Shown piece after piece: positions 22,588 to 34,759 of a stretch of 64,000 nt of DNA (within the stretch, counting starts at the first letter, position 1; each line of letters opens with the position of its first letter). This DNA comes from Lycorma delicatula (Eukaryota; Arthropoda; Insecta; Hemiptera; Fulgoridae), in the NCBI RefSeq assembly GCF_047948215.1, contig NC_134455.1, positions 309,026,147 through 309,090,146 of the forward strand, written 5' to 3'. The translations under genes were made by a program, and so were the position numbers. A model generated the notes under the pieces. It made no database searches. It saw only the letters and a list, made by a program, of their open reading frames with translations, and was not told the origin of the DNA.

Positions 22588-23875
22588 TGCTATCGGAAAT
22601 AACAAAATAATTTAAGCGTACCATGAACCCAAGTAAAAAAAGACCCTGTCGCAGTAAGTGCGTCAAAATGTGGATTTCCTGTTTAATTAAGCAAAAAAGG
22701 ATGTTGCACTGTTGCAATGATTTTGGAAAATAATATTGCTTTCAGTATTTTAGCTAGCTTTTGATATTTATTTTTTGTATTTCATGTTATGTTAGTATCA
22801 TGTGTTCTTTTATAATACTGCGAGGTACGTGTATTATTCCAATAAATATAGTACATTATACTTATATATTTGTGTTTTTTCTTCCTTCTCTTCTCATAAT
22901 TGTTGAATTGTAATAGCATCAATTACTTAACACTGCTACTTGCCAACAAACTACTTTGATACTGTTACCTACAATTTGTGTGGTTCGGGAATCATGTCAT
23001 TTTGGAAGATATTCTTAAAATATATGATTTTTATGCATTCAAGTTCCGTCCACTCAGTGTAATGTGAATTGCCAGTTTATCAACACTATATTACCAAAAT
23101 AAACTCTTAATCAGCATTTCAAATTCTTTATTATTATTCATTTTTAGACCTTAAGTAAAAAAATTCGTATATTATTATTTTTGGATTCAACAGCAAAGTT
23201 TATCGTAAAACTATTTTAATTATCTTTTTATTATTATTTCTTCATGTCGGTAACAAAAGTCACATCCACAAATTAGGAAAATAAATAAGGATATCTTTTA
23301 TTTATTACTTAAGTCTCATCTCTAAAAAATTCTATTCATAGAGGAATAATAAAATTTATACTAAGTTTCTTTCCACTGACGGTACTAACTCATTTGCTGA
23401 GACCAATTATTATAAATGTTAGCCGAACAACACCCATCAGTGTTCCTCTAACTTAAATTATTCATTTATTTCTTTACTATTGAATAAAGATAAGTTTTAA
23501 TAATTTTTAATTCTCGTTTATTAAATTGTTAAAAATGTAAAAAATAAAAATACAATCATGTTCTCGAAAATCTGATATCTGTACCTTTAAAGCTCCTTGT
23601 CCTGACTGACTGATTCATTAACCCCCAGCAAAAGCTACTGAAGATAAATTGATGAAGATTTGTGTACATGTTCATACGGTACTATGATAAGTACTTTATT
23701 AATATTGTACAGTAAGTAATGTAAGAACATGTTCTACGATAAGTGTACACTAAGAAAGGATGTTTTTTTTAAATTCTGAATTTAAAGTGTTAAAATGGAG
23801 TAACAATAAAATTTATTATTTTTTTTTTAATTTCTCGTTAACAAGTGAAGGTATCAACTTCATTTTTTGTGTGTG
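22588..23875. other. AT-rich DNA, no gene recognised
   Basis: No recognised element. Confidence 0.5.
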
Positions 23876-24300
23876 TAATTGTTATGTAAAAATCTAAAAA
23901 CAAATTTCTAGATTTTATGAAATTCGGCCTTGAAAGGGGTGAAGAAATTTAAAAAAAGTTTGATTAATGTGCAAATTTTCCCCATTTCCGACTACGCTGA
24001 ACGAGATATTCATTAGATTTGGGCTTATAAATATCTTTAAATAAATATCTAAAAACCATTTTCGAATTTTTTTGAATGTTGATTTTTAAGGGGGAGCGGC
24101 CGGCGGCTCAACCAATCCAGCTATTGTTACTATGTGTGACGCGACTGGCTGCAACTGCCTCCGGTTACCTGATTAAAAAACAAAAATATAAAAAAATACC
24201 TGGTGATGTTTATCGGATAACGCTAAGAACAGGGAATAATACTTTTTACCAGTACGACACACAGTCAGCCGGCTATAACAACTATTTTTAAGATGGGCCG
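23876..24300. repeat. Unclassified repeat-like block with two degenerate internal units
   Basis: ATCTAAAAACAAATTTC at about 23890 and ATCTAAAAACCATTTTCG at about 24046 start similar units (A/T-rich, then AAGGGG or AGGGGG) about 155 bp apart. A GC-richer stretch (24085-24160) follows and lies in a 71-codon open frame (24076-24291) of no recognised family. Confidence 0.4.
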
Positions 24301-25434
24301 ACTATTCTTAAACCCACATACTTCAGATAGCTTAAAATTTCGAGTTCTGTGCTGATCAAACTGGTGCTCAGAAGACCTAAATTTATCAGGTTTTAATTGT
24401 TATTTATCAGTATTATTCTCACAAGTATTAGGAATAATGAACATAGTGTGTTAGACGGAAAGTAAATAAATAAATAAACAAAGGAACAGAGCAGATCTTT
24501 AGTATATTATTTAAATCATATTAATCAAAATAATAAAAATATTGAGTTTTTTTTGTTTAATTCATCTTCATTATTAACATAACGGTTACATATCTTCAGC
24601 CCGTTTAGTTGCGCAAGTTAATCATTTCTTTACAAACACCACTTTGAATGATTTCAAGAGTGTCTGTTTGTATTATTATTCCTTTATTACGTGTATAAAA
24701 ACCTTTCAATTTAAGGTCATTAAATATACAAAACAATAAAAAGCATATGTTTTCTTATCATTTAACAATTTGTATTCATTTGTACAAGCCTAGGTAGTTT
24801 CTTCCTCTATTCTTTATGTTTTCTATGACGTTGTTTTCTTTTTTGTTCCGTGCATTCATACTTATGCTCTACTTGAACTGGTTTGTAACCCAAAGCAGCT
24901 AGGCTTGAGACTAACGGGTGGCATTCCACAGACCTGGCAATGGCTGTCGTGATGTAAAAAAATTTCCTATTGTTTTATTTCAACTTTTTTTTTCAGACTG
25001 TGTGTTAAACTAAACGATAATTTCAATAGCATTGTATAAAATTTTCATATTTCAAAAACAGTAAATCTGTTGAAAATGAGAATTTTCTAAAAGAAATCTT
25101 TCTTTAAAAAAAAAAATTAAAATCAGTTAACTAGATCTACAACCTACAGCCCAACCATTAAAGCTTAATAAGATTTATTTTTACAATACTTAAGTCTATT
25201 ACTTTGAGAGATAATGCATAAAGGTTTTAGATGATAAAGTTAATAATTTTAATAATACAATTTTTTTGCATGAATGTAACTTACAACAATATTACATTTA
25301 CTAAATATTACTCAAAAAGATCTATATCATAGATCAAATTTTAAAAAATTACTTTGCATTTTACTTTAATTTTAGAATTAAAAGAATTAATAATTTACTT
25401 AATTTTAATAACGGTTGGATTTATTTTTACCCAC
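24301..25434. other. AT-rich DNA, no gene recognised
   Basis: No recognised element or gene. Confidence 0.5.
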
Positions 25435-25478
25435 GACGGAACGGAGACGGTATATGCGTTTGGGGTAAGAGGTTTGTA

Positions 25479-25509
<31 letters not shown>

Positions 25510-25742
25510 TTGTCTGTTACAATTTTCCTCAAAAACTACTACCGATTTTGATGCTGATTTTTGCATTACATAGGTAAATGGCATTACTGCCATTAAATAG
25601 GTACTGCATTACATAAGAATAATCTCAGAGCAGGTTCATAGATTAGTTTAATAAGGTGCCATAGAGCGCTGCAGTAGATATGTTTCTTCAAAACGCTTCG
25701 TGGGTTTTTAAAAATTTTAATTTTATCACTTTTTTTCATTTC
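25435..25742. repeat. Repeat-like block with (TG)n
   Basis: CCCACGACGGAACGGAGACGG is followed by (TG)n at about 25483-25509 and then CAAAAACTACTACCGATTTTG, a layout common in insect non-autonomous repeats. It abuts the left arm of the inverted repeat at 25743. Class unknown. Confidence 0.4.
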
Positions 25743-26828
25743 ATGTTTTGGGATGAAGCATGCTGATTAAAAAGTTTTTAATTTTTTTACCGACTTTTCG
25801 AAGAAAAATACGGTATTACTTTCTGTCGCAGGTAGGAATGGGGGGTGAATTTTATATAAAGTGGTTTCCTTACATTCATATATTTATTGGCCAGTATGTA
25901 AAATTTGTGTTTCAAAAATCTCCAAAACTACTATTTAGATATATCTGTAGTAGTATATCTGAAGTTGTGCATGTGAAAATTTAATGAACATTAAAAAAAA
26001 CTATAATCAGCTTTTCCAATCTTTCAATATAAAATATTTTACAAGAGTTCGTTTAGCACAAATAGTTTACAGTATGTTTAGTTTTAAAAGATTCTCAATA
26101 AAATTCTTTATTTGGACTTTCCATAGGAACTTTTTTGAGCGTGTAATCGTGTATTTTGATAACGGGTTAAACATACACTTAATTTTTTTTAAATCTTAAC
26201 GAATTAAAAAAATTCTAATGCATTGTGCACAAGAAGACCGACTTTTCGTTATTTTATTTTGTATACTTTTTAGCGCAAGAAATATACAAAACATAAATTA
26301 AATAAGAAAACTAAAAGAGGAGAAACCTTTTTTTATTTAATATTAAAATATTTTCTGTTTACAAAAAAATTAAATTGTAACGGTAATTTGGTGAAATAAT
26401 AAATGACAACGAATAGACCCTACACACAAGCATAAAGTTTAAACTCACCCACCACTGTGACTCACTATAGAAGTGTGTGTAAAAAATACACCAATACAAA
26501 GTCAATAAAACCTCAAATTCAGGTTATGTTGTCCTTTGTTGACCTTAAATTGAGAGTAACTGAAGAATGACTCAATTAATTTTCATTAAATTTTCACATG
26601 CACAACTTCAGATATACTACCACAGATATATCTAAATAGTAGTTTTGGAGATTTTTGAAACACAAATTTTACACACTGGCCAATAAATATATGAATGTAA
26701 GGAAACCACTTTATATAAAATTCACCCCCCAATCGTACCTGCCACAGAAAGTAATACCGTATTTTTCTTCGAAAAGTCGGTAAAAAAATTAAAAACATTT
26801 TAATCAGCATGCTTCATCCCAAAACATG
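25743..26828. repeat. Long inverted repeat, arms about 250 bp, about 97% identical
   Basis: Arms 25743-25992 and 26577-26828 are reverse complements with about six mismatches, separated by an AT-rich spacer of about 585 bp. The outer ends share ATGTTTTGGGATGAAGCATG. Each arm contains the same 74-codon open frame (25760-25984 plus, 26586-26810 minus) because the arms are copies; I do not think these are genes. Possible origins are a foldback element with long terminal repeats or a local inverted duplication. Confidence 0.9.
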
Positions 26829-28190
26829 CATTAATTACTATAGATTAAAGTATTTCACCGATTAAAACTTAATTACAATTAAAACAATTTCTTTGAAAAA
26901 ATAAACTAATTTCTACGCAAATTTTTTTTAAACTTACTTAAAATTTTTTATATAATCATGTTTATGATGCAAGATTTTGGTGATCATAAAGCAACTTTTT
27001 CAATGATTTTTCCTTGTTGACTAGTTTTCATGAAAAGTCAAAATGTTCAGAATCACGTATTGGTGCACAGCCTTTTATTTGTTTCAAGATCGAAAGCTAC
27101 GAGTATATCTCAGTAAATAACATATAAACTACGATTACGTCAATTTCTGTGGGAGTTTTGAATTTATATTTAATAAAATATAAACTCTATTCTCATTTTT
27201 TTTTGTTCTAAATATTTGATACGATATGATTTTTCTTCCTCTGAAGTCATGCACAAAATAAGATTCAGTCCTTGTTAGTGTTGTACACTACCATTTTCAA
27301 ATTATTTTTTCATAGAAAGGTTACTGTTTGTTGCAAGATAAAACAACTTTAAATCTTAATGAAATACTATTTAATAATATATTAAATTATCATTTGCCAC
27401 GGGGCATAAATCTGTTTGGACTGGTGATAATATACATGAAGATTTTATGTACTAGAAGCTTTTTATTACTAATCTTTAATTTTATATTTAAACTATACAA
27501 ACAGAATCCACTAAAAGATACAAACAGTCGGTTGTATGTACTCATATTTTATGGGTGAATGGGTCAGCAGTCAATGTACTTCTGACTGTACTACTCCGTG
27601 ACCGAAGTACCATGTTTATAGTACCGATCGCTAGCTAACAATGATCCTCCATTTAGCTGTACGAGTAGGCAACTCATGGTGATGCTGGTTTTTTTTTAAT
27701 AACATGTTACACAGTTATAAAAAGGGAAATTTTATAAATTTTTATAATGACCAATTTAATTTTTATTTTATTTTCTGTAATGTACAAATTTTAAATAATA
27801 AAAAAATTATATTTAACTATAAATAAACTCCTGATTAATATAAATTCGAACTTCTCTATATGAATTGCTAAATACAATTATTTTACTATCACTATTAAGA
27901 AGCTACTAGCAAGCTAGCCAATGAAACGGCTTTTGAAATCACGTTTCATAAATCTGAAGAAATTTTTTCAGTAATGTTGAAATTTTCCAGTAATCATTAT
28001 AATCTAACTTCCACGCTATAGACAAAGAACCTGTCCGGTATGAAGTCTTCATATATTACGCGAGAATTTCCATGTCTTGCTTAGATATCCACAATCTTTT
28101 CTCCCAGATAGCTATTAACGAAGTATGTTATAGTTAGGCAAACTCATTAGAAGGTGTTAGCATCTCTTTTGTTATTATTCATTTTTTTTT
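26829..28190. other. AT-rich DNA, no gene recognised
   Basis: No recognised element. Confidence 0.5.
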
Positions 28191-28652
28191 TTTAATAACT
28201 TCACAACGGGATATCAAAGGATCTTCCGGGGGAACTGATGTTAAATAGGTTAAAATAAGTGGTGGTTAATGCTAACTGTTTCTGTTGAGTAGGACTGGGA
28301 AATGTTCCACCAAAAGAGTTACGGGTCTAGAAGTAGGCTTCTAGATACGTAACTGGTCCGCGCTTCTAAATATGTAACCAGTCTGCTCTTTCAACAAATT
28401 TTATTTCTACGAATACTTGGCTTGATCACTGGGAGCATTGCGGCATAAGTTGTAGTTACGTAACAGATTAGAAAGAGATATAGAGGGTGTTTTTGGATAA
28501 GGTATGGTAACCTCCAAAAAAGAGTTCTTTGGTCTTCCTAGTTGTGGGGTATCCTGCAAAGTTATATCCATCCTACTTAAAACTCTAACTAACTTATAAT
28601 AAGAGGGTAACATTGGATGAGGCCAGGAACTACAGTTACATCTGAAGAAGGC
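28191..28652. other. Higher-complexity block of unknown nature
   Basis: Less AT-rich than its surroundings, with a degenerate internal duplication (TAGATACGTAACTGGTC at about 28343, TAAATATGTAACCAGTC at about 28366) and a 68-codon minus frame at 28407-28613. I recognise no family; probably an old repeat. Confidence 0.4.
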
Positions 28653-29158
28653 AAGTAAACATTATTAACCCATGGGTTGTCTACTGGCGAACGCGTCTTC
28701 GCAAATCAGCTGATTTCGAAGTCGAGAGTTCCAACGTTCAAATCCTAGTAAAGGCAGTTACTTTTATACGGATTTGAATACTAGATCGCGAATACCGGTG
28801 TTCTTTGATGGTTATTTTTTATTTTTGGTTTTTTACCCTACCCCCGGGCCGGATCTACACCAAAGCAAAGCACAGCCCAGGGGGTTCTCTACTCCAACGG
28901 GCCTCCCAGTCCGCCGGCCATAAGTCTAGTCCGACAGGTCAGCCCGCCGGTTAAATCTTTTCATCGCCTGCCTCTAACCCCTATGACGGGATATCCAAGT
29001 CCGACTGTTGTTCATTGGTGATTGGGTTTCAATTAGCCACACATCTCAGAAATGGTTGACCTGAGACTGTACAAGACTACACTCATACATATCATCCTCT
29101 GAAGTAATACCTGACGGTGATTCCTGAAACAGGAGAAAAAAAGCAAACATGATTATTG
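28653..29158 (+). mobile_element. SINE family A interrupted by an R1-type 3' UTR
   Basis: A plus-strand SINE at about 28669-29140 is preserved at both ends. Its head has a B box fully matching the consensus (GTTCAAATC, 28736-28744) and the palindrome AAATCAGCTGATTT. An insert at 28814-29010 splits it. Imperfect duplications flank the SINE (AAGTAAACATTATT at 28653, AAGCAAACATGATTATT at 29141). Confidence 0.85.
28801..29023 (-). mobile_element. 197-bp R1-type LINE 3' end inserted in a SINE
   Basis: The insert at 28814-29010 is GC-rich. Read on the minus strand it resembles the end of the 15.8-16.2 kb LINE UTR (CGGGCTGACCTG, GGGAGGCC, ATCCGGCCCGGGGG) and ends in an A-rich tail. Flanks TTCTTTGATGGTT (28801-28813) and TTCATTGGTGATT (29011-29023) match at 10 of 13 positions, as an old target duplication would. 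There is no coding sequence; this is an extremely 5'-truncated copy. Confidence 0.75.
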
Positions 29159-32100
29159 TGATGAAGCAACCTATAACTCAATCCTTTAACTCCATTCTGT
29201 TAAGAAAATATTTTGAAAATTGTACATTATTGAATCAGTACCTTTTTACCTCCAATTAATCATTTTAAATAAATATATGTTTTATAAAGATGTTTATGTT
29301 TAAGTAAAAAAGATGTTTATCCAATAAAAATACAACTTTAATATACAGTTATAGCAGTTGTTTGAGCCTTTTATAGTACACCGGTTCCAACATAACGTTG
29401 TAGTTAAATAACAATGAACATAATTAGTAAATGACCGCCCATTTATGTACTGCTGACCCTTCCTGACCCGTACCAAATACGTCAGTAGTTTTCCCTTCTT
29501 AACTATTTATACCAGTAGTTTTAGGGAGATTTTTTCCCCTTACAAACACTGCATTCCTAACATTATATAACTTATGAAAGAAGTATATTTTATGTTTTTA
29601 CTCATTTTAACTTAAAATTATATTACTATAAATTTTTTGAAAGGTTTATTTTTATTACTTGTTAAATATCCATAATTTCAATTATTATATGTCCTCTAAA
29701 GATCAACAATTAATGAAAAAATTTCATATTTATTTTAAAGAAAAATTTATTTAAAGAACATTTAAAAAAATATTTAAATTTCATAATTACGCTACAAGAA
29801 ATAAAACAAGCAAAATGGTGAAAGTCCATAGAATTGTATTATTTGGATGTGTGCCTTCATACCTAGAATTAAACTTTATAAAACTTTATAAAATTTCCGT
29901 ATATTTAAAAAAAAAGTTTTTTAGAAAATTATTTTTTGTCTGTTTTTAATTTAGAGTTGGATTTATCCAGAAGATAAACTTTAAAAATTTGTAAGATTAT
30001 TATTGAAAGTTTTTCTTTAAATTAAAATTAAAAAATGTAAATGAAAAATACAGTACTGGTATTAAATAATGAGTTATGATGTGTGTGGTTTATTGGAAAA
30101 GAATAGAAAAAAATCCTGTAGCTTACTGAACAACCCATATCTTTCAGAATTATACAAAGTAGAACTTTTATCTGATAAGTATTCTTGGCATTAAAGTATC
30201 CCAAGTACAATAAAATAGAAAACCATGTACGCTAAGGATAGTGGTCGCATTCAGTATCAAAAAATAAAAAAATAATTTATTGGCGTAAGTACCTTTATTA
30301 GATAATTTTATTTCCTGTAACAATGAAAAATTTGTTAAAAATTTAATACGTAAGGATTGCGGTCGTTGAGCATAAGAAAAACTGCAGGAATTAAGGAGTG
30401 CCGTAACTCTACATCTATCATTCCTGATATGATGTGTTTAATATTATGTTAATATTATTAGGTTATGTACCGATCAGAATAAGATTTATTTTTTGTAGTT
30501 TTAATATAAAAAAATTGTATATTAAAACAAAATTTTGTATAACTGCATTTTTTGCGTAATCATGCATGATGTTAATTTAATTTCTATTTATTTGTTGTGT
30601 ACATGTGTATTTGTATATATACGTACGACTATTTTGCAAAAAAAATGATTATTGGTACTTTTAAAGGTTATTATTAATATTATGAGCATTAAAGAATTAG
30701 AACATTATTAATCTTAGCAAGATTTTAGATTTATTTATATCTTACATTATGAACTATGAATTACTTATCGCAACAGTTAGTAAATGTTCCTTCTCTGATA
30801 ATAATTATTTTCAAGAAAACAATTTCACCACCATAAGGAGTTTTAATTTTTTCTTGGAGCGTACGCATTTGTCTGAATGTGATCTATTAAATTTCTCCTT
30901 GATAGATCTCGAATCATTTATAAACTCTTAAAGTCTGGAATTAATATGAAATATATAATATCATCAGGAAAAAAAGAAATGAAAAGACGTTGATATCGAT
31001 GTACTTAACTATTTCATATCAGAAATTATTAAATTCCATTTTGATTCAAAATATACCGATAGTACTTAACTATTCTGTATTCGTCTATTAAATAAATAGA
31101 CAAAAGAATAGCGGCAACACTGATTTTAAAATACATTTTACTGATTAAAAGTTAAAAATTTAAAAGCATTTTTTCTAAGTGAACTTCTGTACATTTAGAA
31201 ATAGAAGTGAAGTGTTGTCATAATAGTTGGATAATAAAGCGCTAAATTAGTGGAGCTTGCCGATAAGTTTGAAACTTAATAAATGACTTAATAATAATGC
31301 AAAAAATCGAGAGGGGTCATATTTAATTACTCAATTATTTTTCTGTTAATCTATGAAACTTAATTTCGTTACTGAGATTTCTCTGAAGATAATGCAAGAA
31401 GAAAAGAAAAGTGCCTTTTAGACTTATTTTCAACCTTAACTTTAATTTTAAACTTTACAAATAATCTTTAATTTCAACTAATTTTCAACTCTACGTCCGT
31501 AAAGTCAAGGTTTCACAAAAAATTTCTAATATTAAATTCTATTACCTTTCTGCGTAATCTTTTTTCATTGATCTCATCCAATTTGGAGGGTTTCTAACTA
31601 ACAGTCTTCCAGTTCTCGACCATTTTTTTCATGTTATAACTATTTCATCTAGAAATAGTTATTTTTAAAGACATCAGTTAAAGATTGATGGTTCATAAGA
31701 AAATTAGTACAGTGAATTTAATAATAAAAAACAATTTTTATTACGTTGCGGATAAATTGATACTGATAAATAATTATGTGATCAATATCTCATAATTATG
31801 TCTAGATATCTCTGTGATGTCAATATCTCTAGATACTGTATGTATTTCTTACGAATAGAAGTTCACAATAGCGGTTACAAAGACTATTTTCTAACGTGGT
31901 TATAACAATATTTTGTTTCTGAACGTTCATGTAGCAATTACTTTAAAAGAATTTTTGTTTTATTTCAATACAATTATAATAATACTGTGATTAATTATAT
32001 CTACTATACTCGTTTTCTTATTAATTTCATTAAAAACTAATAAATCAGATTTTTTACGAATAACGATTCGTAACTGAAACGTCTATTAATTAAAAAAAGG

Positions 32101-33420
32101 CCTTTAACTGGAAAATCAATTCCGACAAAAAACCCAGATATTCTGAGGATAATGTTACAAGATTAGTTATTAAGAAATTAGGATTATTATTACTAGGAAC
32201 AGAGCGATTTATTTCCAGCTGTTTTTAGGCGTTTTAAATGGACGTAAATTTGAGTTAAGTTTAAAAGTAGTAACAAAAAGTTACTTTCCTTTTTCTTTCA
32301 GTATCATTTTTTTAAAGGGAGATTATATAGTATGGTAATGAAATTTGGTAGATTTACCGCAAAAATGATTAAAGAATAAAAAATAAGACCACCATCAATT
32401 TTTTTTAGTTATAATTATGAATATTAACTTTCAAACTTACCGGTAAAGATATAACTACAAGATAACTTGTATAAATTGTCAATAAATTTATATCGTTTAA
32501 TAAATATTATTTGTTTAGTTAGTATTATAAATAAATAATGTCGTAAATTGATAAAAATTTATATCATCGACTGTCAACTGTTATTAGCAGTATTTGTTTG
32601 ATTACAGAAAATTCTGTATCAAATTCATTAAACTATATCAGCTGTTACATTTGTTAAGTTCATAATTCAGTTTATTTTAACCGAAAAAATTTAATTAATA
32701 CGAGCTAATTCAATATTTATCTGCTTGAATCTTAATAAATAAAAAAATATGTTAGTTAAAAATTGAATTTACAACCTGTTTTGAGATAACTGCCTATCTC
32801 AACAAACGAATAAATATTATAACGGACGACTTTTTTAATTTGATTTTTTTGTAGTTAAGAGAGAGAGTAGATGTTATAATTTTTTAATTATAGTATTAAT
32901 AAATAAAAAAGTTTATATTAATAAAACTATATAAGCTGTGTAATCAAAAAAAAAACAAGACCGATTTTCAAAACTTATAAAGGATTTAATCAAATAAATT
33001 GAAGGAGGTTTAGAGGTCAAATTTGAATAGGAAAATTTTTCCTTTTGTTAAAATTATCATTCGATAAATACACTTTTTATTTATCTCTAATTAATTCATT
33101 AGTATGTTTTCTTTCAATAAATTATTGTGCACTTATGAATGTGTGCTTAAACATGCAATCATTTTGTTTGAAATATATATCCTTGTTTAAAATGTCATAA
33201 TTTGTTAATTAATTTTAATAATTAATATACATTATGTTAATAACGATAAATTTTATATAATAAATTAAATATTATTGCCTTAATGAATCATTTCATTGAT
33301 AATCGATTTAACATCTTATTGCTTCTATAAAGAACGTGCTCGGAAGTCAAAACATTCCGCTAACAATTTGCACCGTTTAATATAAAAAAGCAATTACAAA
33401 ATATAGATAATTAATATATA
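29159..33420. other. 4.2 kb of AT-rich DNA without a recognised feature
   Basis: Several short open frames (for example 30028-30210 and 30749-30931) show no known motif. This is the longest stretch of the window without an identified mobile element. Confidence 0.5.
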
Positions 33421-33424
33421 TATT

Positions 33425-33465
33425 TTTGTTATTATTATTTTTATTATTATTATTGTAAGCTTATC
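33425..33465. repeat. Short (ATT)n-like run
   Basis: Interrupted TTATTATTATT repeats just upstream of the LINE endonuclease remnant; a similar run closes the LINE at about 37170-37195. Confidence 0.6.
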
Positions 33466-33620
33466 AAGGCCATATGGTTTGTGTTAAAGTAGGCATAATC
33501 ATTATTTTAAAAGAAAAAATCGAATAATAATAGTTAAGATTCTATAAAAATTGTATCATGGACTGAATCAGCCATCAGCTTTTAAAAAATAATCAAATAA
33601 ATTTTAATGTTTGTGAAAAT

Positions 33621-34431
33621 GTGAATCAGTGTAATGAAGGTAGTCTTTGGAAAATTAATAACTTAAATTCTGTTTTGAATATATTCCATTTGAATATCAG
33701 GTCACTTGAAAAAAAGTTTTATGAACTTATGATTGTATTGAATGCTTCCTTTTTTCAAATTGTTTGTTTATCGGAAGAACGTAAAAAATATGATTTGGCT
33801 TTTTATAAGCGGTTATAACACCGAATTATAACACGGTTTATAAGTTAAGGGATAATAAATCTGGCGGTGGTTTATTAATGTGTTATGATAAGGATTTGGT
33901 AATCGAGGAAATAAATCAATCTTATGCTACTTTTCTGAAATGAAACGACTAGCACTAGATAGGGAATCTTGGAGAGCTGCATCAAACCAGTCAAATGACT
34001 GAAGACAAAAAAAAAAAAAAAAAAAATGCTACTTTTGAAAGTATTCATGGTATTATTAATGTTCTATAAATAATATATTATTTAGATTAATATTTGTTTA
34101 TAGACCATCAAATTTAAATTGGGTAGATTTTGTTAGAGATCTAGATGATTTAATGGAAGATCGTAACGATTTTAGTGTGATATTGATCGGTGATATGGAT
34201 ATCGATACGTTGGATACTAGTACTTCAATTGTTAAAGAATATGAGATGTATGGTAGGGGTTTAGTAAGCGCTATTGAAAGTGCAACTAGAGAAGATATTA
34301 GGAGTGGTAACCTACCTAGTACTTTGATAGATCATATCTATGTGAAAAGTAAGTGTAATATAGTACATTCTGCGGTAATACAATGTAAAATATCAGATCC
34401 ACTATTCGACTGTTATAAATTTTCATTCTAA
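33621..34431 (+). pseudogene. LINE APE-type endonuclease remnant
   Basis: Open frame 33621-33818 begins the domain with NIFHLNIRSLEKKFYELM, the usual first strand and catalytic Asn. KLRDNKSGGGLLMCYDKDL follows in a different frame near 33845. After the RTE stub, 34153-34431 contains ILIGDMDIDTL (the GDFN-type motif, with Met for Phe and Asp for Asn) and TLIDHIYVK (the DH region). The final SDH-type motif is degraded to ISDPLFDCY. Confidence 0.8.
33924..34036 (+). mobile_element. RTE-like LINE 3' stub, about 91 bp, with perfect 11-bp target duplication
   Basis: 33935-34025 reads MKRLALDRESWRAASNQSND followed by a stop and a poly(A) tail of about 20. This is the extreme C-terminus and tail typical of RTE-type LINEs. 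ATGCTACTTTT flanks it exactly at 33924-33934 and 34026-34036. Removing the stub and one duplication restores continuous endonuclease coding of the host LINE, which supports the junctions. Confidence 0.9.
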
Positions 34432-34759
34432 TTTGGTAACTGAGGAATGTACTTCTCAGGAGCAGACAGTAGTTAATTATAACAAAAATATTTAAAAGTT
34501 AATTGAGAAATATGTCTGGTCTTAGTGCTTTAATTCGGATCCTCAGATATTTGCAAGAAATGTAATTATTAGATTAGCTGATGTTTATAACAGCAATTTA
34601 TTGATTGCTGAAAATAAAAGTTTATATAAGTACGTATAGAAGCAATAATATTAATAATAATAATTATAAAAAAATAGGTTGGATTGCTGAGGAATTGTAT
34701 AATAATAATTTAAAAAAAGATAGGCTGTTTAGAAAATGGAAATCAAATCTCAATAATAA

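Noticed and set aside
25760..26810. Two near-identical 74-codon frames facing each other
   Set aside because: They are the two arms of one inverted repeat. There is no recognisable domain, and AT-rich codon content explains the composition.
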